Assembly (NCBI GenBank): GCA_009776715.1
Contig: WRNF01000113.1
Span: forward strand, 1 to 6,463
Direction of reading: 5' to 3'
Length of the DNA stretch: 6,463 bases
Source: Treponema sp.
GTDB taxonomy: Bacteria > Spirochaetota > Spirochaetia > Treponematales > Breznakiellaceae
Shown here: in pieces, positions 1-6,463 of the stretch
Layout: every line of letters begins with the position of its first letter
Numbering within the stretch: the first letter of the stretch is position 1
Translations under genes and position numbers: made by a program
Notes under the pieces: model-generated
The model's input: only the letters and a program-made list of their open reading frames with translations
What the model was told of the DNA's origin: nothing
Databases searched by the model: none

Positions 1-101
1 AAACATGAATAAAACTAAAAAATATCCAATAAATTCCTTAGCGTCCGTCTAGCCCGCGGCAAGGTTTGTTGCAGTCCTGTAAAAATTTACTAATGGCATA
101 T

Positions 102-128
102 TTTTCTGGTTTTGCAGTAAATTTGCAA
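102..128. repeat. 27-base direct repeat, copy 1
   Basis: This stretch, beginning TTTTCTGG and ending AAATTTGCAA, is identical over 27 bases to 366-392 in the same orientation, with starts 264 bases apart. One base later comes AGCCCTATA, which also follows the second copy after an inserted palindrome. The length is too great for an ordinary transposon target-site duplication. A local segmental duplication, or two members of a dispersed repeat family, fits better. Confidence 0.85.
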
Positions 129-142
129 GAGCCCTATATAAC

Positions 143-169
143 AGCTTTTTCATCTACGATGAAAAAGCT
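143..169. repeat. 12-bp perfect inverted repeat (hairpin)
   Basis: AGCTTTTTCATC at 143-154 is the exact reverse complement of 158-169, with a three-base loop. Either strand could form a stable stem. It has no clean T-tract on the far side on either strand, so it is not a textbook intrinsic terminator. It lies inside the repeat-rich region beyond gyrB. It could be a transcript-end or RNA-stability hairpin for the rny-gyrB message, or simply part of the repeat element. Confidence 0.7.
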
Positions 170-211
170 ACCGCATTCCCCTACCCAGCGAATGCAGGCT
201 TACAGTAATGG

Positions 212-373
212 CAGAAAATGAATACCCAGAAACAGGGAACTTGAGTGGATGAGGGAAACTGACCGCTTAATAGCAAGGTACGGCACAGCAGCGGAATGAC
301 AATTCCTATTAAGCGGGCAGGTTTACCTCAGCCGAGCCTCACAATAACCCACTTTAGGGTATTCATTTTCTGG
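212..373. repeat. Long imperfect palindrome (~160 bases), possible MITE-like or structured-RNA element
   Basis: The outer arms are exact: CAGAAAATGAATACCC at 212-227 is the reverse complement of 358-373. The inner arms are also exact: CCGCTTAATAG at 263-273 pairs with 306-316. Between them the arms match imperfectly, for example GGGAACTTGAG against GGGTTATTGTGAG, and GAGGGAAACTG against GAGGTAAACCTG. The whole 62- and 68-base arms can therefore fold into one long interrupted stem closed by a 32-base loop (274-305). No transposase is encoded. A non-autonomous palindromic element or a structured RNA in the gyrB 3' UTR are both possible, and I cannot choose between them from one copy. Confidence 0.65.
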
Positions 374-392
374 TTTTGCAGTAAATTTGCAA
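366..392. repeat. 27-base direct repeat, copy 2
   Basis: This is identical to 102-128. Its first eight bases are shared with the right outer arm of the long palindrome (358-373), so the repeat and the palindrome are physically interlocked. It lies 32 bases beyond the gyrB stop codon in the direction of transcription, separated from it by the 13-bp palindrome. Confidence 0.85.
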
Positions 393-419
393 TGAAAATT
401 TTGCAATGCAAAATTTTCA
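393..419 (-). terminator. 13-bp perfect palindrome just after gyrB, candidate transcript-end hairpin
   Basis: TGAAAATTTTGCA (393-405) and its exact reverse complement (407-419) flank a single base. The stem begins five bases past the gyrB TAG stop. It is AT-rich and, on the minus strand, is followed by CATTGCAAATTTAC rather than a T-run. It is therefore a poor intrinsic terminator and may instead be a 3'-end stabiliser or part of the surrounding repeat element. Confidence 0.45.
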
Positions 420-424
420 CAGCC

Positions 425-2389
<1,965 letters not shown>

Positions 2390-3922
2390 TTATCGGGCAT
2401 ATTCAGTTATTCTGGTTTCCCTGATAATTGTAACCTTTATGCGGCCGGGGTACCGCAAATCGTTTTCTATCTTCTTGGCAATTTCCTTGGCAAGATCCCT
2501 GGTTTGTTCATCGCTGACTGTTTCATTATTCACAAGTATGCGAAGTTCCCGCCCGGCCTGAATTGCATAAGCATTGGCAACACCGGAAAAATCTTTTGCT
2601 ACATTTTCAAGGTTTTCCAGCCGCTTGATGTAGTTGTCCAAAGTTTCTTTGCGGGCGCCCGGCCTGGCAGCAGATATGGCATCGGCTATCTGCACAATCA
2701 CTGCTTCAATGCAGGTTGGCTCAATGTCATTGTGATGACTGCCAATGGCATTTATGATTCTAGGATCTTCGCCCATTTTGCGGGCCATGTCCATGCCGAT
2801 TTCCGCATGGTTCAGATCAGAATCAGAATCGATGCCTTTTCCTATATCGTGCAGCAGAGCGGCTCGCTTTGCCAAATCACGGTTGCAGCCGATTTCTGCG
2901 GCAAGAATTCCCGCAATAACGGCAACTTCCCTTGAATGGTTTAGCACATTTTGACCGTAACTGGTGCGGAAATACAGACGCCCCAAAGCGCGAATGCCGT
3001 CCTGTTTGATATTATGAATGCCCAGATCAAAAAGCACTTTTTCTCCCTCTTCAAAAATCTTTTGAGAGATGTCCTTGCTTACTTTGGCAACAATTTCTTC
3101 AATTCGTGCAGGATGAATCCGCCCGTCCATCACAAGCCTGTCAAGCGCCACTTTGGCAATTTCCCTTTTCACAGGATCGAAACAGGAAATAACCACCGCT
3201 TCCGGCGTGTCGTCAATGATGATGTCTGCGCCGGTAAGCGTTTCCAAAGTGCGGATATTCCGCCCTTCCCTGCCGATAATTCTGCCTTTCATTTCATCAT
3301 TTGGCAGGTTCACCGTGGTTACCGTAACATCGCCGGTTACCTCGGAGGCAAAGCGCTGGATGGTAGAAACAAGTATGTCCCTTGCCTTTTTTTCGCCGTC
3401 AAGATTTGCCTCCTGCTCAATTTTGTTGATTAATGCCTGAGCATCGCGTTTTGCTTCGCTTTCAAGATCTCTAATGATAAGCTCCTTGGCTTCATCAGAA
3501 CTTAATCCTGAAATTCGCTCCAGTTCAGCGCGGTAACGTTCTTCTTCTTTAAGCAGCGCATTCTCGCGTTCCTGGCATACTTTTTCCCTTCCGGACAGAA
3601 CTTGCTCTGTCCGTTCAATTTGAGAAACTTTTTTATCTATTGCATCTTCCTTCTGAACTACACGGCGTTCCATCCGCTGCAGCTCAGCCCTGCGTTCCCG
3701 GGTCTCTTTTTCCTGCTGGTTCCGTTCATGGATAACTTTTTCTTTTGCTTCGAGGATTATCTCCTTCCCTTTAGCTTCAGCTTCCTTTATCGCATCCTGT
3801 TTTATACGGTCGGCGCGTTGCTCCGATGCCGTAAGTTGAAATCTGGCGTACAGCCATCTAATAATCCAGCCTAAAGTCAACCCGGCAAGAGGGAGGATAG
3901 TATATAATATCCATTCAAGCAT
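2390..3922 (-). CDS. rny: Ribonuclease Y (membrane-anchored endoribonuclease)
   Basis: RNase Y is an endonuclease that starts mRNA decay at the inner face of the membrane, in bacteria that often lack RNase E. The 510 residues show the full family architecture: an N-terminal membrane anchor (about 4-24), a long charged coiled coil rich in Glu, Arg and Lys (about 30-185), a KH RNA-binding domain with GREG in the IIGREGRNI motif (215-223), and an HD domain with NHSREV (328-333), LLHDIGKGID (356-365), SHHND (395-399) and QIADAISAARPGAR (411-424). The HD metal ligands are expected at His329, His358/Asp359 and Asp414. The start is supported by a strong AAGGGG ribosome binding site (3935-3930) seven bases before ATG, and by a near-consensus promoter upstream. 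It is the first gene of a probable rny-gyrB operon, ending 17 bases before gyrB. Confidence 0.97.
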   Translation of the reverse strand: MLEWILYTILPLAGLTLGWIIRWLYARFQLTASEQRADRIKQDAIKEAEAKGKEIILEAKEKVIHERNQQEKETRERRAELQRMERRVVQKEDAIDKKVSQIERTEQVLSGREKVCQERENALLKEEERYRAELERISGLSSDEAKELIIRDLESEAKRDAQALINKIEQEANLDGEKKARDILVSTIQRFASEVTGDVTVTTVNLPNDEMKGRIIGREGRNIRTLETLTGADIIIDDTPEAVVISCFDPVKREIAKVALDRLVMDGRIHPARIEEIVAKVSKDISQKIFEEGEKVLFDLGIHNIKQDGIRALGRLYFRTSYGQNVLNHSREVAVIAGILAAEIGCNRDLAKRAALLHDIGKGIDSDSDLNHAEIGMDMARKMGEDPRIINAIGSHHNDIEPTCIEAVIVQIADAISAARPGARKETLDNYIKRLENLENVAKDFSGVANAYAIQAGRELRILVNNETVSDEQTRDLAKEIAKKIENDLRYPGRIKVTIIRETRITEYAR

Positions 3923-3945
3923 AGCTTAACCCCTTACCGAAAATT

Positions 3946-3963
3946 GGGCTATAATTCCTGCCC
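3946..3963 (-). promoter_or_regulatory. Small hairpin in the rny 5' leader
   Basis: GGGC (3946-3949) can pair with GCCC (3960-3963) around a ten-base AT-rich loop, within the predicted ~53-base leader of rny. The stem is only four base pairs. It contains one copy of the GCAGGAATT motif described separately. RNase Y or another factor could act on the leader, but nothing in the sequence shows this. Confidence 0.25.
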
Positions 3964-3981
3964 ATTATAATATAGGGTTAA

Positions 3982-4010
3982 ATGATATTATAATACCGTT
4001 AAAATGTCAA
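3982..4010 (-). promoter_or_regulatory. Sigma-70-type promoter for rny-gyrB
   Basis: On the minus strand, a perfect TTGACA -35 box (4010-4005) is followed after exactly 17 bases by TATCAT (3987-3982), five of six matches to the -10 consensus. Transcription would start near 3975 and give a leader of about 53 bases. A TATAAT lies inside the spacer (3992-3987) and a second one downstream (3969-3964), but neither has a good -35 at normal spacing. Confidence 0.75.
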
Positions 4011-4051
4011 GGCAAAATCGGTAAAATTCCTGCAATTCTCCTCAATTAATT

Positions 4052-4069
4052 AATAAATCTAATAAATCT
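4052..4069. repeat. Two tandem copies of a nine-base unit
   Basis: AATAAATCT occurs twice back to back (4052-4060 and 4061-4069), about 40 bases upstream of the rny -35 box. It may be simple slippage in AT-rich spacer DNA. Confidence 0.6.
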
Positions 4070-4098
4070 GCTGGAATTATTATCACACACAACAATTA

Positions 4099-4152
4099 AC
4101 CGCTTAATAAGTAATTTAATGACCCTGCCGTACCCTAAACTTGCTTCTTATT
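4099..4152 (-). repeat. Diverged copy of the gyrB-flank element overlapping the 3' end of alr
   Basis: Read on the minus strand from the alr stop codon, this holds AGCAAG, then GGTACGGCA, then TATTAAGCGG, in the same order as the core of the 212-373 palindrome read on the plus strand (about 272-316). ACCGCTTAATA is identical over 11 bases between 4099-4109 and 262-272. A stem AATAAG/CTTATT (4152-4147 with 4111-4106) would include the alr stop codon. The hairpin lacks a T-tract, so its value as a terminator is uncertain. The region may be a decayed member of the same intergenic repeat family. Confidence 0.45.
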
Positions 4153-5293
4153 GCTCTTCCTTATTTGCTATTTTGTCAACATACACCCGAGGAACGCGTT
4201 TAGTGATGCTGCAGACAATGTCATAGGGAATGGTGCTGGATATTTCTGCAAAATCTGCTGCGCTGAGCGCTTGGCCGCCGAAAATCACAGCTTCATCCCA
4301 GCGGTGCACAGCAGGGACTGGCCCTAAATCGGCCATGCTTTGATCCATGCAAATTCGTCCAACCATCGGATACGCGCTGCCGTTAATTAAAACCTGCCAT
4401 TTGCCGGCGGCAAGGAAAGGAAGGCCGTCGGCATAACCTGCTGCCAATATGCCGATTGTGGTGTCCCTTGGTGCTTTCCATGTTCTACAGTAAGAGATTG
4501 ATTCGCCTTTTTTCAAATGTTTCATGTACACAACATTGGTACGGAATTCCATAACAGGCTCCACTTGCAAAGGCGGCACGGCGGTATTTGTTTCATTAAC
4601 GAGCTTGTAGCCGTACAGCAAAATTCCCGGCCGCACCATATCGTACCATGCCTTTGGATGCAGAATAACCGCGCCGGAATTTGCCGCATGAATTATGCCC
4701 GGATTTATGCCTGCCGCCACTATGTTCTCTACCGTTTGGTTAAAACAAGAAATTTGCCCTTCCGTGTATGCAATGTCATCTTCGGCGGCGGAATCGGCGG
4801 CGGCAAAATGAGTGGCGGTTCCCACAAGGTCAAGGCCGGCACAACCGGCAATGAATTTTGCAAGCGGCAGGGCATCTTGGGGACGGCAGCCCATGCGTCC
4901 CATGCCGGTATCTATTTTTAAGTGAACGGGCAGCCGGATTTTTGCCGCTAAAGCAGCAGCGTCAAGCATATGCGCAAATTCGCTGTCCGAAACAAAGGGA
5001 GTAAGGCAATTTTCTATAATCAAGGGAATTTCAGAAGGCAGGGCCTGGGAAAACAGCAAAACCTGTCCTGTTATTCCCTCTTTACGCAATTGCATTCCTT
5101 CCTGCGCATCCGCAACCCCCAGGCAGGAGGCTCCAGCTTCAACGCTTGCTCGGGCAATGCAGGCTGCTCCGTGTCCGTAAGCATCCGCTTTAACCGGCAC
5201 GCATATCTGCCTTTTTTGCCCTATTCGGCTTCTAACAGCCTTAAAATTTCTGTAAAATGCATCTAAATGCACTAATGCCCTTGTAGCCCGCAT
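4148..5293 (-). CDS. alr: Alanine racemase
   Basis: This PLP enzyme interconverts L- and D-alanine, supplying D-alanine for peptidoglycan in the cytoplasm. The 381-residue product is normal for the family. The PLP lysine is Lys35 in PVKADAYGHGA (33-43), in the N-terminal barrel. Family residues are visible in KIDTGMGRMG (126-135), THF (161-163), the phosphate and pyridine region VRPGILLYG (220-228, Arg221), SYCRTW with the catalytic Tyr268, GYADG (286-290) and RICMDQ (313-318). The start at 5293 (MRATRALVHLD) matches where family proteins begin. The frame stays open to 5389, but that extension encodes 32 residues across the preceding gene's terminator and is not plausible. There is no ribosome binding site before this ATG, and a TGATATACT box ends seven bases upstream, so the mRNA is probably leaderless. 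Confidence 0.95.
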   Translation of the reverse strand: MRATRALVHLDAFYRNFKAVRSRIGQKRQICVPVKADAYGHGAACIARASVEAGASCLGVADAQEGMQLRKEGITGQVLLFSQALPSEIPLIIENCLTPFVSDSEFAHMLDAAALAAKIRLPVHLKIDTGMGRMGCRPQDALPLAKFIAGCAGLDLVGTATHFAAADSAAEDDIAYTEGQISCFNQTVENIVAAGINPGIIHAANSGAVILHPKAWYDMVRPGILLYGYKLVNETNTAVPPLQVEPVMEFRTNVVYMKHLKKGESISYCRTWKAPRDTTIGILAAGYADGLPFLAAGKWQVLINGSAYPMVGRICMDQSMADLGPVPAVHRWDEAVIFGGQALSAADFAEISSTIPYDIVCSITKRVPRVYVDKIANKEEQ

Positions 5294-5300
5294 GAAAAAA

Positions 5301-5309
5301 AGTATATCA
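5301..5309 (-). promoter_or_regulatory. Extended -10 promoter for a leaderless alr transcript
   Basis: On the minus strand TGATATACT is an extended -10 (TGN plus TATACT, five of six consensus matches). There is no recognisable -35, because that position falls in the T-run of the upstream terminator. The -10 ends seven bases before the alr ATG, so initiation at normal distance would place +1 at or next to the A of ATG. This is inferred from spacing only. Confidence 0.5.
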
Positions 5310-5318
5310 ATTTTTAAT

Positions 5319-5361
5319 AAAAAAAACCTCAAAAAAAACAGCAAAAGCTGTTTTTTTTGAG
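5319..5361 (-). terminator. Intrinsic terminator of the oxoacid oxidoreductase operon
   Basis: A perfect 15-bp stem (5361-5347 with 5342-5328) around a four-base loop is followed on the minus strand by G and eight T (5326-5319). The stem itself carries a run of eight A paired with eight T, so a shorter CAGC/GCTG hairpin followed immediately by T8 is also possible inside it. On the plus strand no T-run follows, so it should act only on minus-strand transcripts. Confidence 0.85.
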
Positions 5362-5362
5362 A

Positions 5363-5386
5363 TGGGTAGCAGGGTACTGCTACCCA
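5363..5386 (-). terminator. Second hairpin preceding the terminator
   Basis: TGGGTAGCA (5363-5371) pairs perfectly with TGCTACCCA (5378-5386) around a six-base loop. It lies directly before the T-tailed hairpin in the direction of transcription, separated by one base. It has no T-run of its own. It may help pausing, protect the mRNA 3' end, or be part of a composite terminator. Confidence 0.6.
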
Positions 5387-5481
5387 CAACTGAATAGTTA
5401 CTAATTAACTTAATTAATTGACTATTTCCGAATTTTTACACAGTCTGTATTTCCCGTTTCTTCATTCCTCTGAGGAAACCA

Positions 5482-6021
5482 TTAGCAGGAAACAGCATCG
5501 GCGCCGGATTTTATTGCCTGAACATTCATTGGAATAAAATGATGCTTGTCTTCCGTAAAAAAGTTCTTTAGAATTTCCTCGATATGGTTAAGAGAAAAAG
5601 CCCCTGTAAGTTTTGCCATTGCACCTAACGCAACCATGTTGGCAAACCGGGCATTTCCAATTTGTTCCGCAATGCCGGTTGCTTTTATATTCACAATTTT
5701 TATGTCATCACGATGGGGAGTTTCCTTGACCAGGCTGGTATTTACCAGCAAAATGCCGTTTTCTTTTAAAATGCCCTCGCAAACAGGCAGCGAATCGCTG
5801 TTCATTACCAATGCAGAATCTGGTTTTATAACTAAAGGGCTGGCAATTTCTTCATCCGAGACAATAACGCTTGCCCTGGCAACTCCTCCGCGCTTTTCTG
5901 CCCCGTAAAAAGGGAAAAAGGTGACATTTTTGCCTTCCTGCATGGCACAGTACACCCAAATTTGCCCTAACGATACAATTCCCTGCCCTCCGAATCCGGC
6001 AAAAAATGATTTTTCTGTCAT
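5482..6021 (-). CDS. 2-oxoacid:ferredoxin oxidoreductase, gamma subunit
   Basis: This is the POR-gamma domain subunit of a multi-subunit, oxygen-sensitive enzyme that interconverts 2-oxoacids plus CoA with acyl-CoA, CO2 and reduced ferredoxin in the cytoplasm. The 179 residues span the whole domain: the N-terminal GFGGQGIVSLGQ glycine-rich motif (9-20), YGAEKRGGVARASV (39-52, the family's YGxExRGG signature), and VNTSLV (93-98) with a typical C-terminal helix. The ATG at 6021 is chosen because it begins right before the glycine motif and has a strong AGGGGAGG ribosome binding site (6036-6029) seven bases upstream; the frame is open further up to 6132 but overlaps the beta gene. It overlaps the beta stop codon in ATGA. 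Sequence alone suggests the branched-chain (Vor) or 2-oxoglutarate (Kor) type rather than pyruvate, but the substrate is not certain, so no symbol is given. Confidence 0.9.
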   Translation of the reverse strand: MTEKSFFAGFGGQGIVSLGQIWVYCAMQEGKNVTFFPFYGAEKRGGVARASVIVSDEEIASPLVIKPDSALVMNSDSLPVCEGILKENGILLVNTSLVKETPHRDDIKIVNIKATGIAEQIGNARFANMVALGAMAKLTGAFSLNHIEEILKNFFTEDKHHFIPMNVQAIKSGADAVSC

Positions 6022-6463
6022 AACACTGCCTCCCCTGAATTTAATGTGTTTTTTATTTCTCCCAGCGGAAATACAGGGATCATGTTTTTTTCCAGCCATT
6101 CCACCGAAGCAACGGTGTCTATGCCGCCCCAATTAGTGGGGCATGTTGAAAGCACTTCTACCATGGTAAAACCTTGGCCGGAAAGCTGCGCTTCAAAAGC
6201 TTTTTTTATGTACTGCCTGGTTTTGCGGATATTTGCCGCATTGTTTACTGCCCCGCGGGCAATATAGCGGCTTCCTTCCAGTGTTGCAAGCAGCTCGCAG
6301 ACATGAACAGGATAACCCATGCCGGCTTCATTGGGATCGCGGCCATTGGGGGCGGTTGTAGCTTTTTGCCCAATCAAAGTAGTGGGCGCCATTTGGCCGC
6401 CGGTCATGCCGTAAATTGCGTTGTTGACAAAAATGGTAGTAAATTTTTCGCCCCTGTTTGCAG
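6018..6463 (-). CDS. 2-oxoacid:ferredoxin oxidoreductase, beta (TPP-binding) subunit, C-terminal part
   Basis: The gene enters from beyond the window edge; the last 147 residues are visible and the frame is open to 6463, so the methionine at 6407 is internal. The beta subunit binds thiamine diphosphate with the alpha subunit. The visible part contains VNNAIYGMTGGQMAPTT, the conserved TPP-domain segment downstream of the GDGD motif (which lies outside the window), then YPVHVCELL and VEVLSTCPTNWGG followed by VEWLEKNMIPVFPLGEIK. CPTNWG plus the PLG ending is typical of Vor/Kor-type beta subunits, which argues for branched-chain oxoacids or 2-oxoglutarate as substrate. Its TGA overlaps the gamma ATG by four bases, so the two are translationally coupled. 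The alpha subunit, and probably a small ferredoxin-like delta subunit, should lie upstream beyond 6463. Confidence 0.92.
   Translation of the reverse strand, partial: ANRGEKFTTIFVNNAIYGMTGGQMAPTTLIGQKATTAPNGRDPNEAGMGYPVHVCELLATLEGSRYIARGAVNNAANIRKTRQYIKKAFEAQLSGQGFTMVEVLSTCPTNWGGIDTVASVEWLEKNMIPVFPLGEIKNTLNSGEAVL

Larger units (their letters stand above)
1..424. other. Gene-free 3' flank of gyrB, rich in repeats
   Basis: No credible coding region is present on either strand. Positions 1-101 are AT-rich and I see no feature there. From about 102 to the gyrB stop codon the sequence is almost entirely built from repeats: two identical 27-base direct repeats (102-128 and 366-392), a 12-bp hairpin (143-169), a long imperfect palindrome (212-373) and a 13-bp perfect palindrome (393-419). 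Each 27-base copy is associated with a downstream copy of AGCCCTATA (130-138 and 421-429); the second of these overlaps the gyrB stop codon. The first pair is separated by one base, the second by the 13-bp palindrome. I found no tRNA cloverleaf and no DnaA-box cluster here. Confidence 0.8.
3953..4078. repeat. GC(A/T)GGAATT motif, three copies around the rny promoter
   Basis: GCAGGAATT occurs on the minus strand at 3961-3953, inside the predicted leader, and at 4033-4025, upstream of the -35 box. A one-mismatch copy, GCTGGAATT, lies on the plus strand at 4070-4078. The copies bracket the promoter, as repressor or activator half-sites might. In AT-rich sequence, nine-base matches can also arise by chance, so this is only a candidate operator set. 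Confidence 0.3.

Noticed and set aside
102..392. CRISPR-like direct repeats
   Set aside because: There are only two copies, 264 bases apart, with no regular spacers and no cas genes.
102..392. Insertion sequence with target-site duplication
   Set aside because: There is no transposase, and 27 bases is too long for common target duplications; a non-autonomous element remains possible and is reported as such.
1..424. Replication origin next to gyrB
   Set aside because: I see no DnaA-box cluster, and no dnaA or dnaN gene is nearby.
2951..3433. Plus-strand open frame of 160 codons opposite rny
   Set aside because: It is antisense to the KH and HD coding region; its composition reflects the opposite strand's codons.
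5294..5389. Upstream extension of the alr reading frame with a hydrophobic stretch resembling a signal peptide
   Set aside because: It is the translation of the terminator and T-rich spacer; family proteins start at the 5293 ATG and are cytoplasmic.
6022..6132. Longer start for the gamma subunit at 6132
   Set aside because: It would overlap the beta subunit C-terminus by over 100 bases; the ATG at 6021 has a strong ribosome binding site and a conserved glycine motif right after it.
6018..6407. A complete small protein starting at 6407
   Set aside because: The frame stays open to the window edge and the residues before the methionine (ending VNNAIYG) are conserved beta-subunit sequence, so the methionine is internal.

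Overview
The window is a compact bacterial chromosomal segment in which every gene lies on the minus strand, so the text below follows transcription from high to low coordinates. It holds two genes of a 2-oxoacid:ferredoxin oxidoreductase (the beta subunit is cut by the window edge), then alanine racemase (alr), RNase Y (rny) and DNA gyrase subunit B (gyrB). Ferredoxin-dependent oxoacid oxidation points to an anaerobe. RNase Y, the short (648-residue) GyrB, the moderate base composition and the general look of the RNase Y N-terminus suggest a spirochaete of the Treponema type. That placement is an inference from memory of the families and is only moderately secure; a clostridial relative is the main alternative.

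Layout. 6463-5482: oxoacid oxidoreductase beta and gamma subunits, translationally coupled by an ATGA overlap, and followed by a two-hairpin terminator at 5386-5319. 5293-4148: alr. Its only plausible start lies just after that terminator, with an extended -10 box seven bases upstream and no ribosome binding site, so it looks like a leaderless transcript. 4147-3923: an AT-rich spacer with a repeat-like hairpin at the 3' end of alr, a short tandem repeat, a near-consensus promoter for rny, and a nine-base motif on both sides of that promoter. 3922-425: rny and gyrB, 17 bases apart, probably one operon. 424-1: a gene-free 3' flank full of nested repeats.

The genes are housekeeping genes: reductive or oxidative oxoacid metabolism, cell-wall D-alanine supply, mRNA decay and DNA supercoiling. 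I see no defence system, mobile-element protein, CRISPR array, tRNA or rRNA. The part not explained by known genes is the 3' flank of gyrB: two identical 27-base direct repeats, a ~160-base imperfect palindrome and two short perfect hairpins. Its core motifs recur in diverged form at the 3' end of alr, which suggests a dispersed intergenic repeat family that sits at gene ends in this genome. This is the best candidate here for something undescribed.
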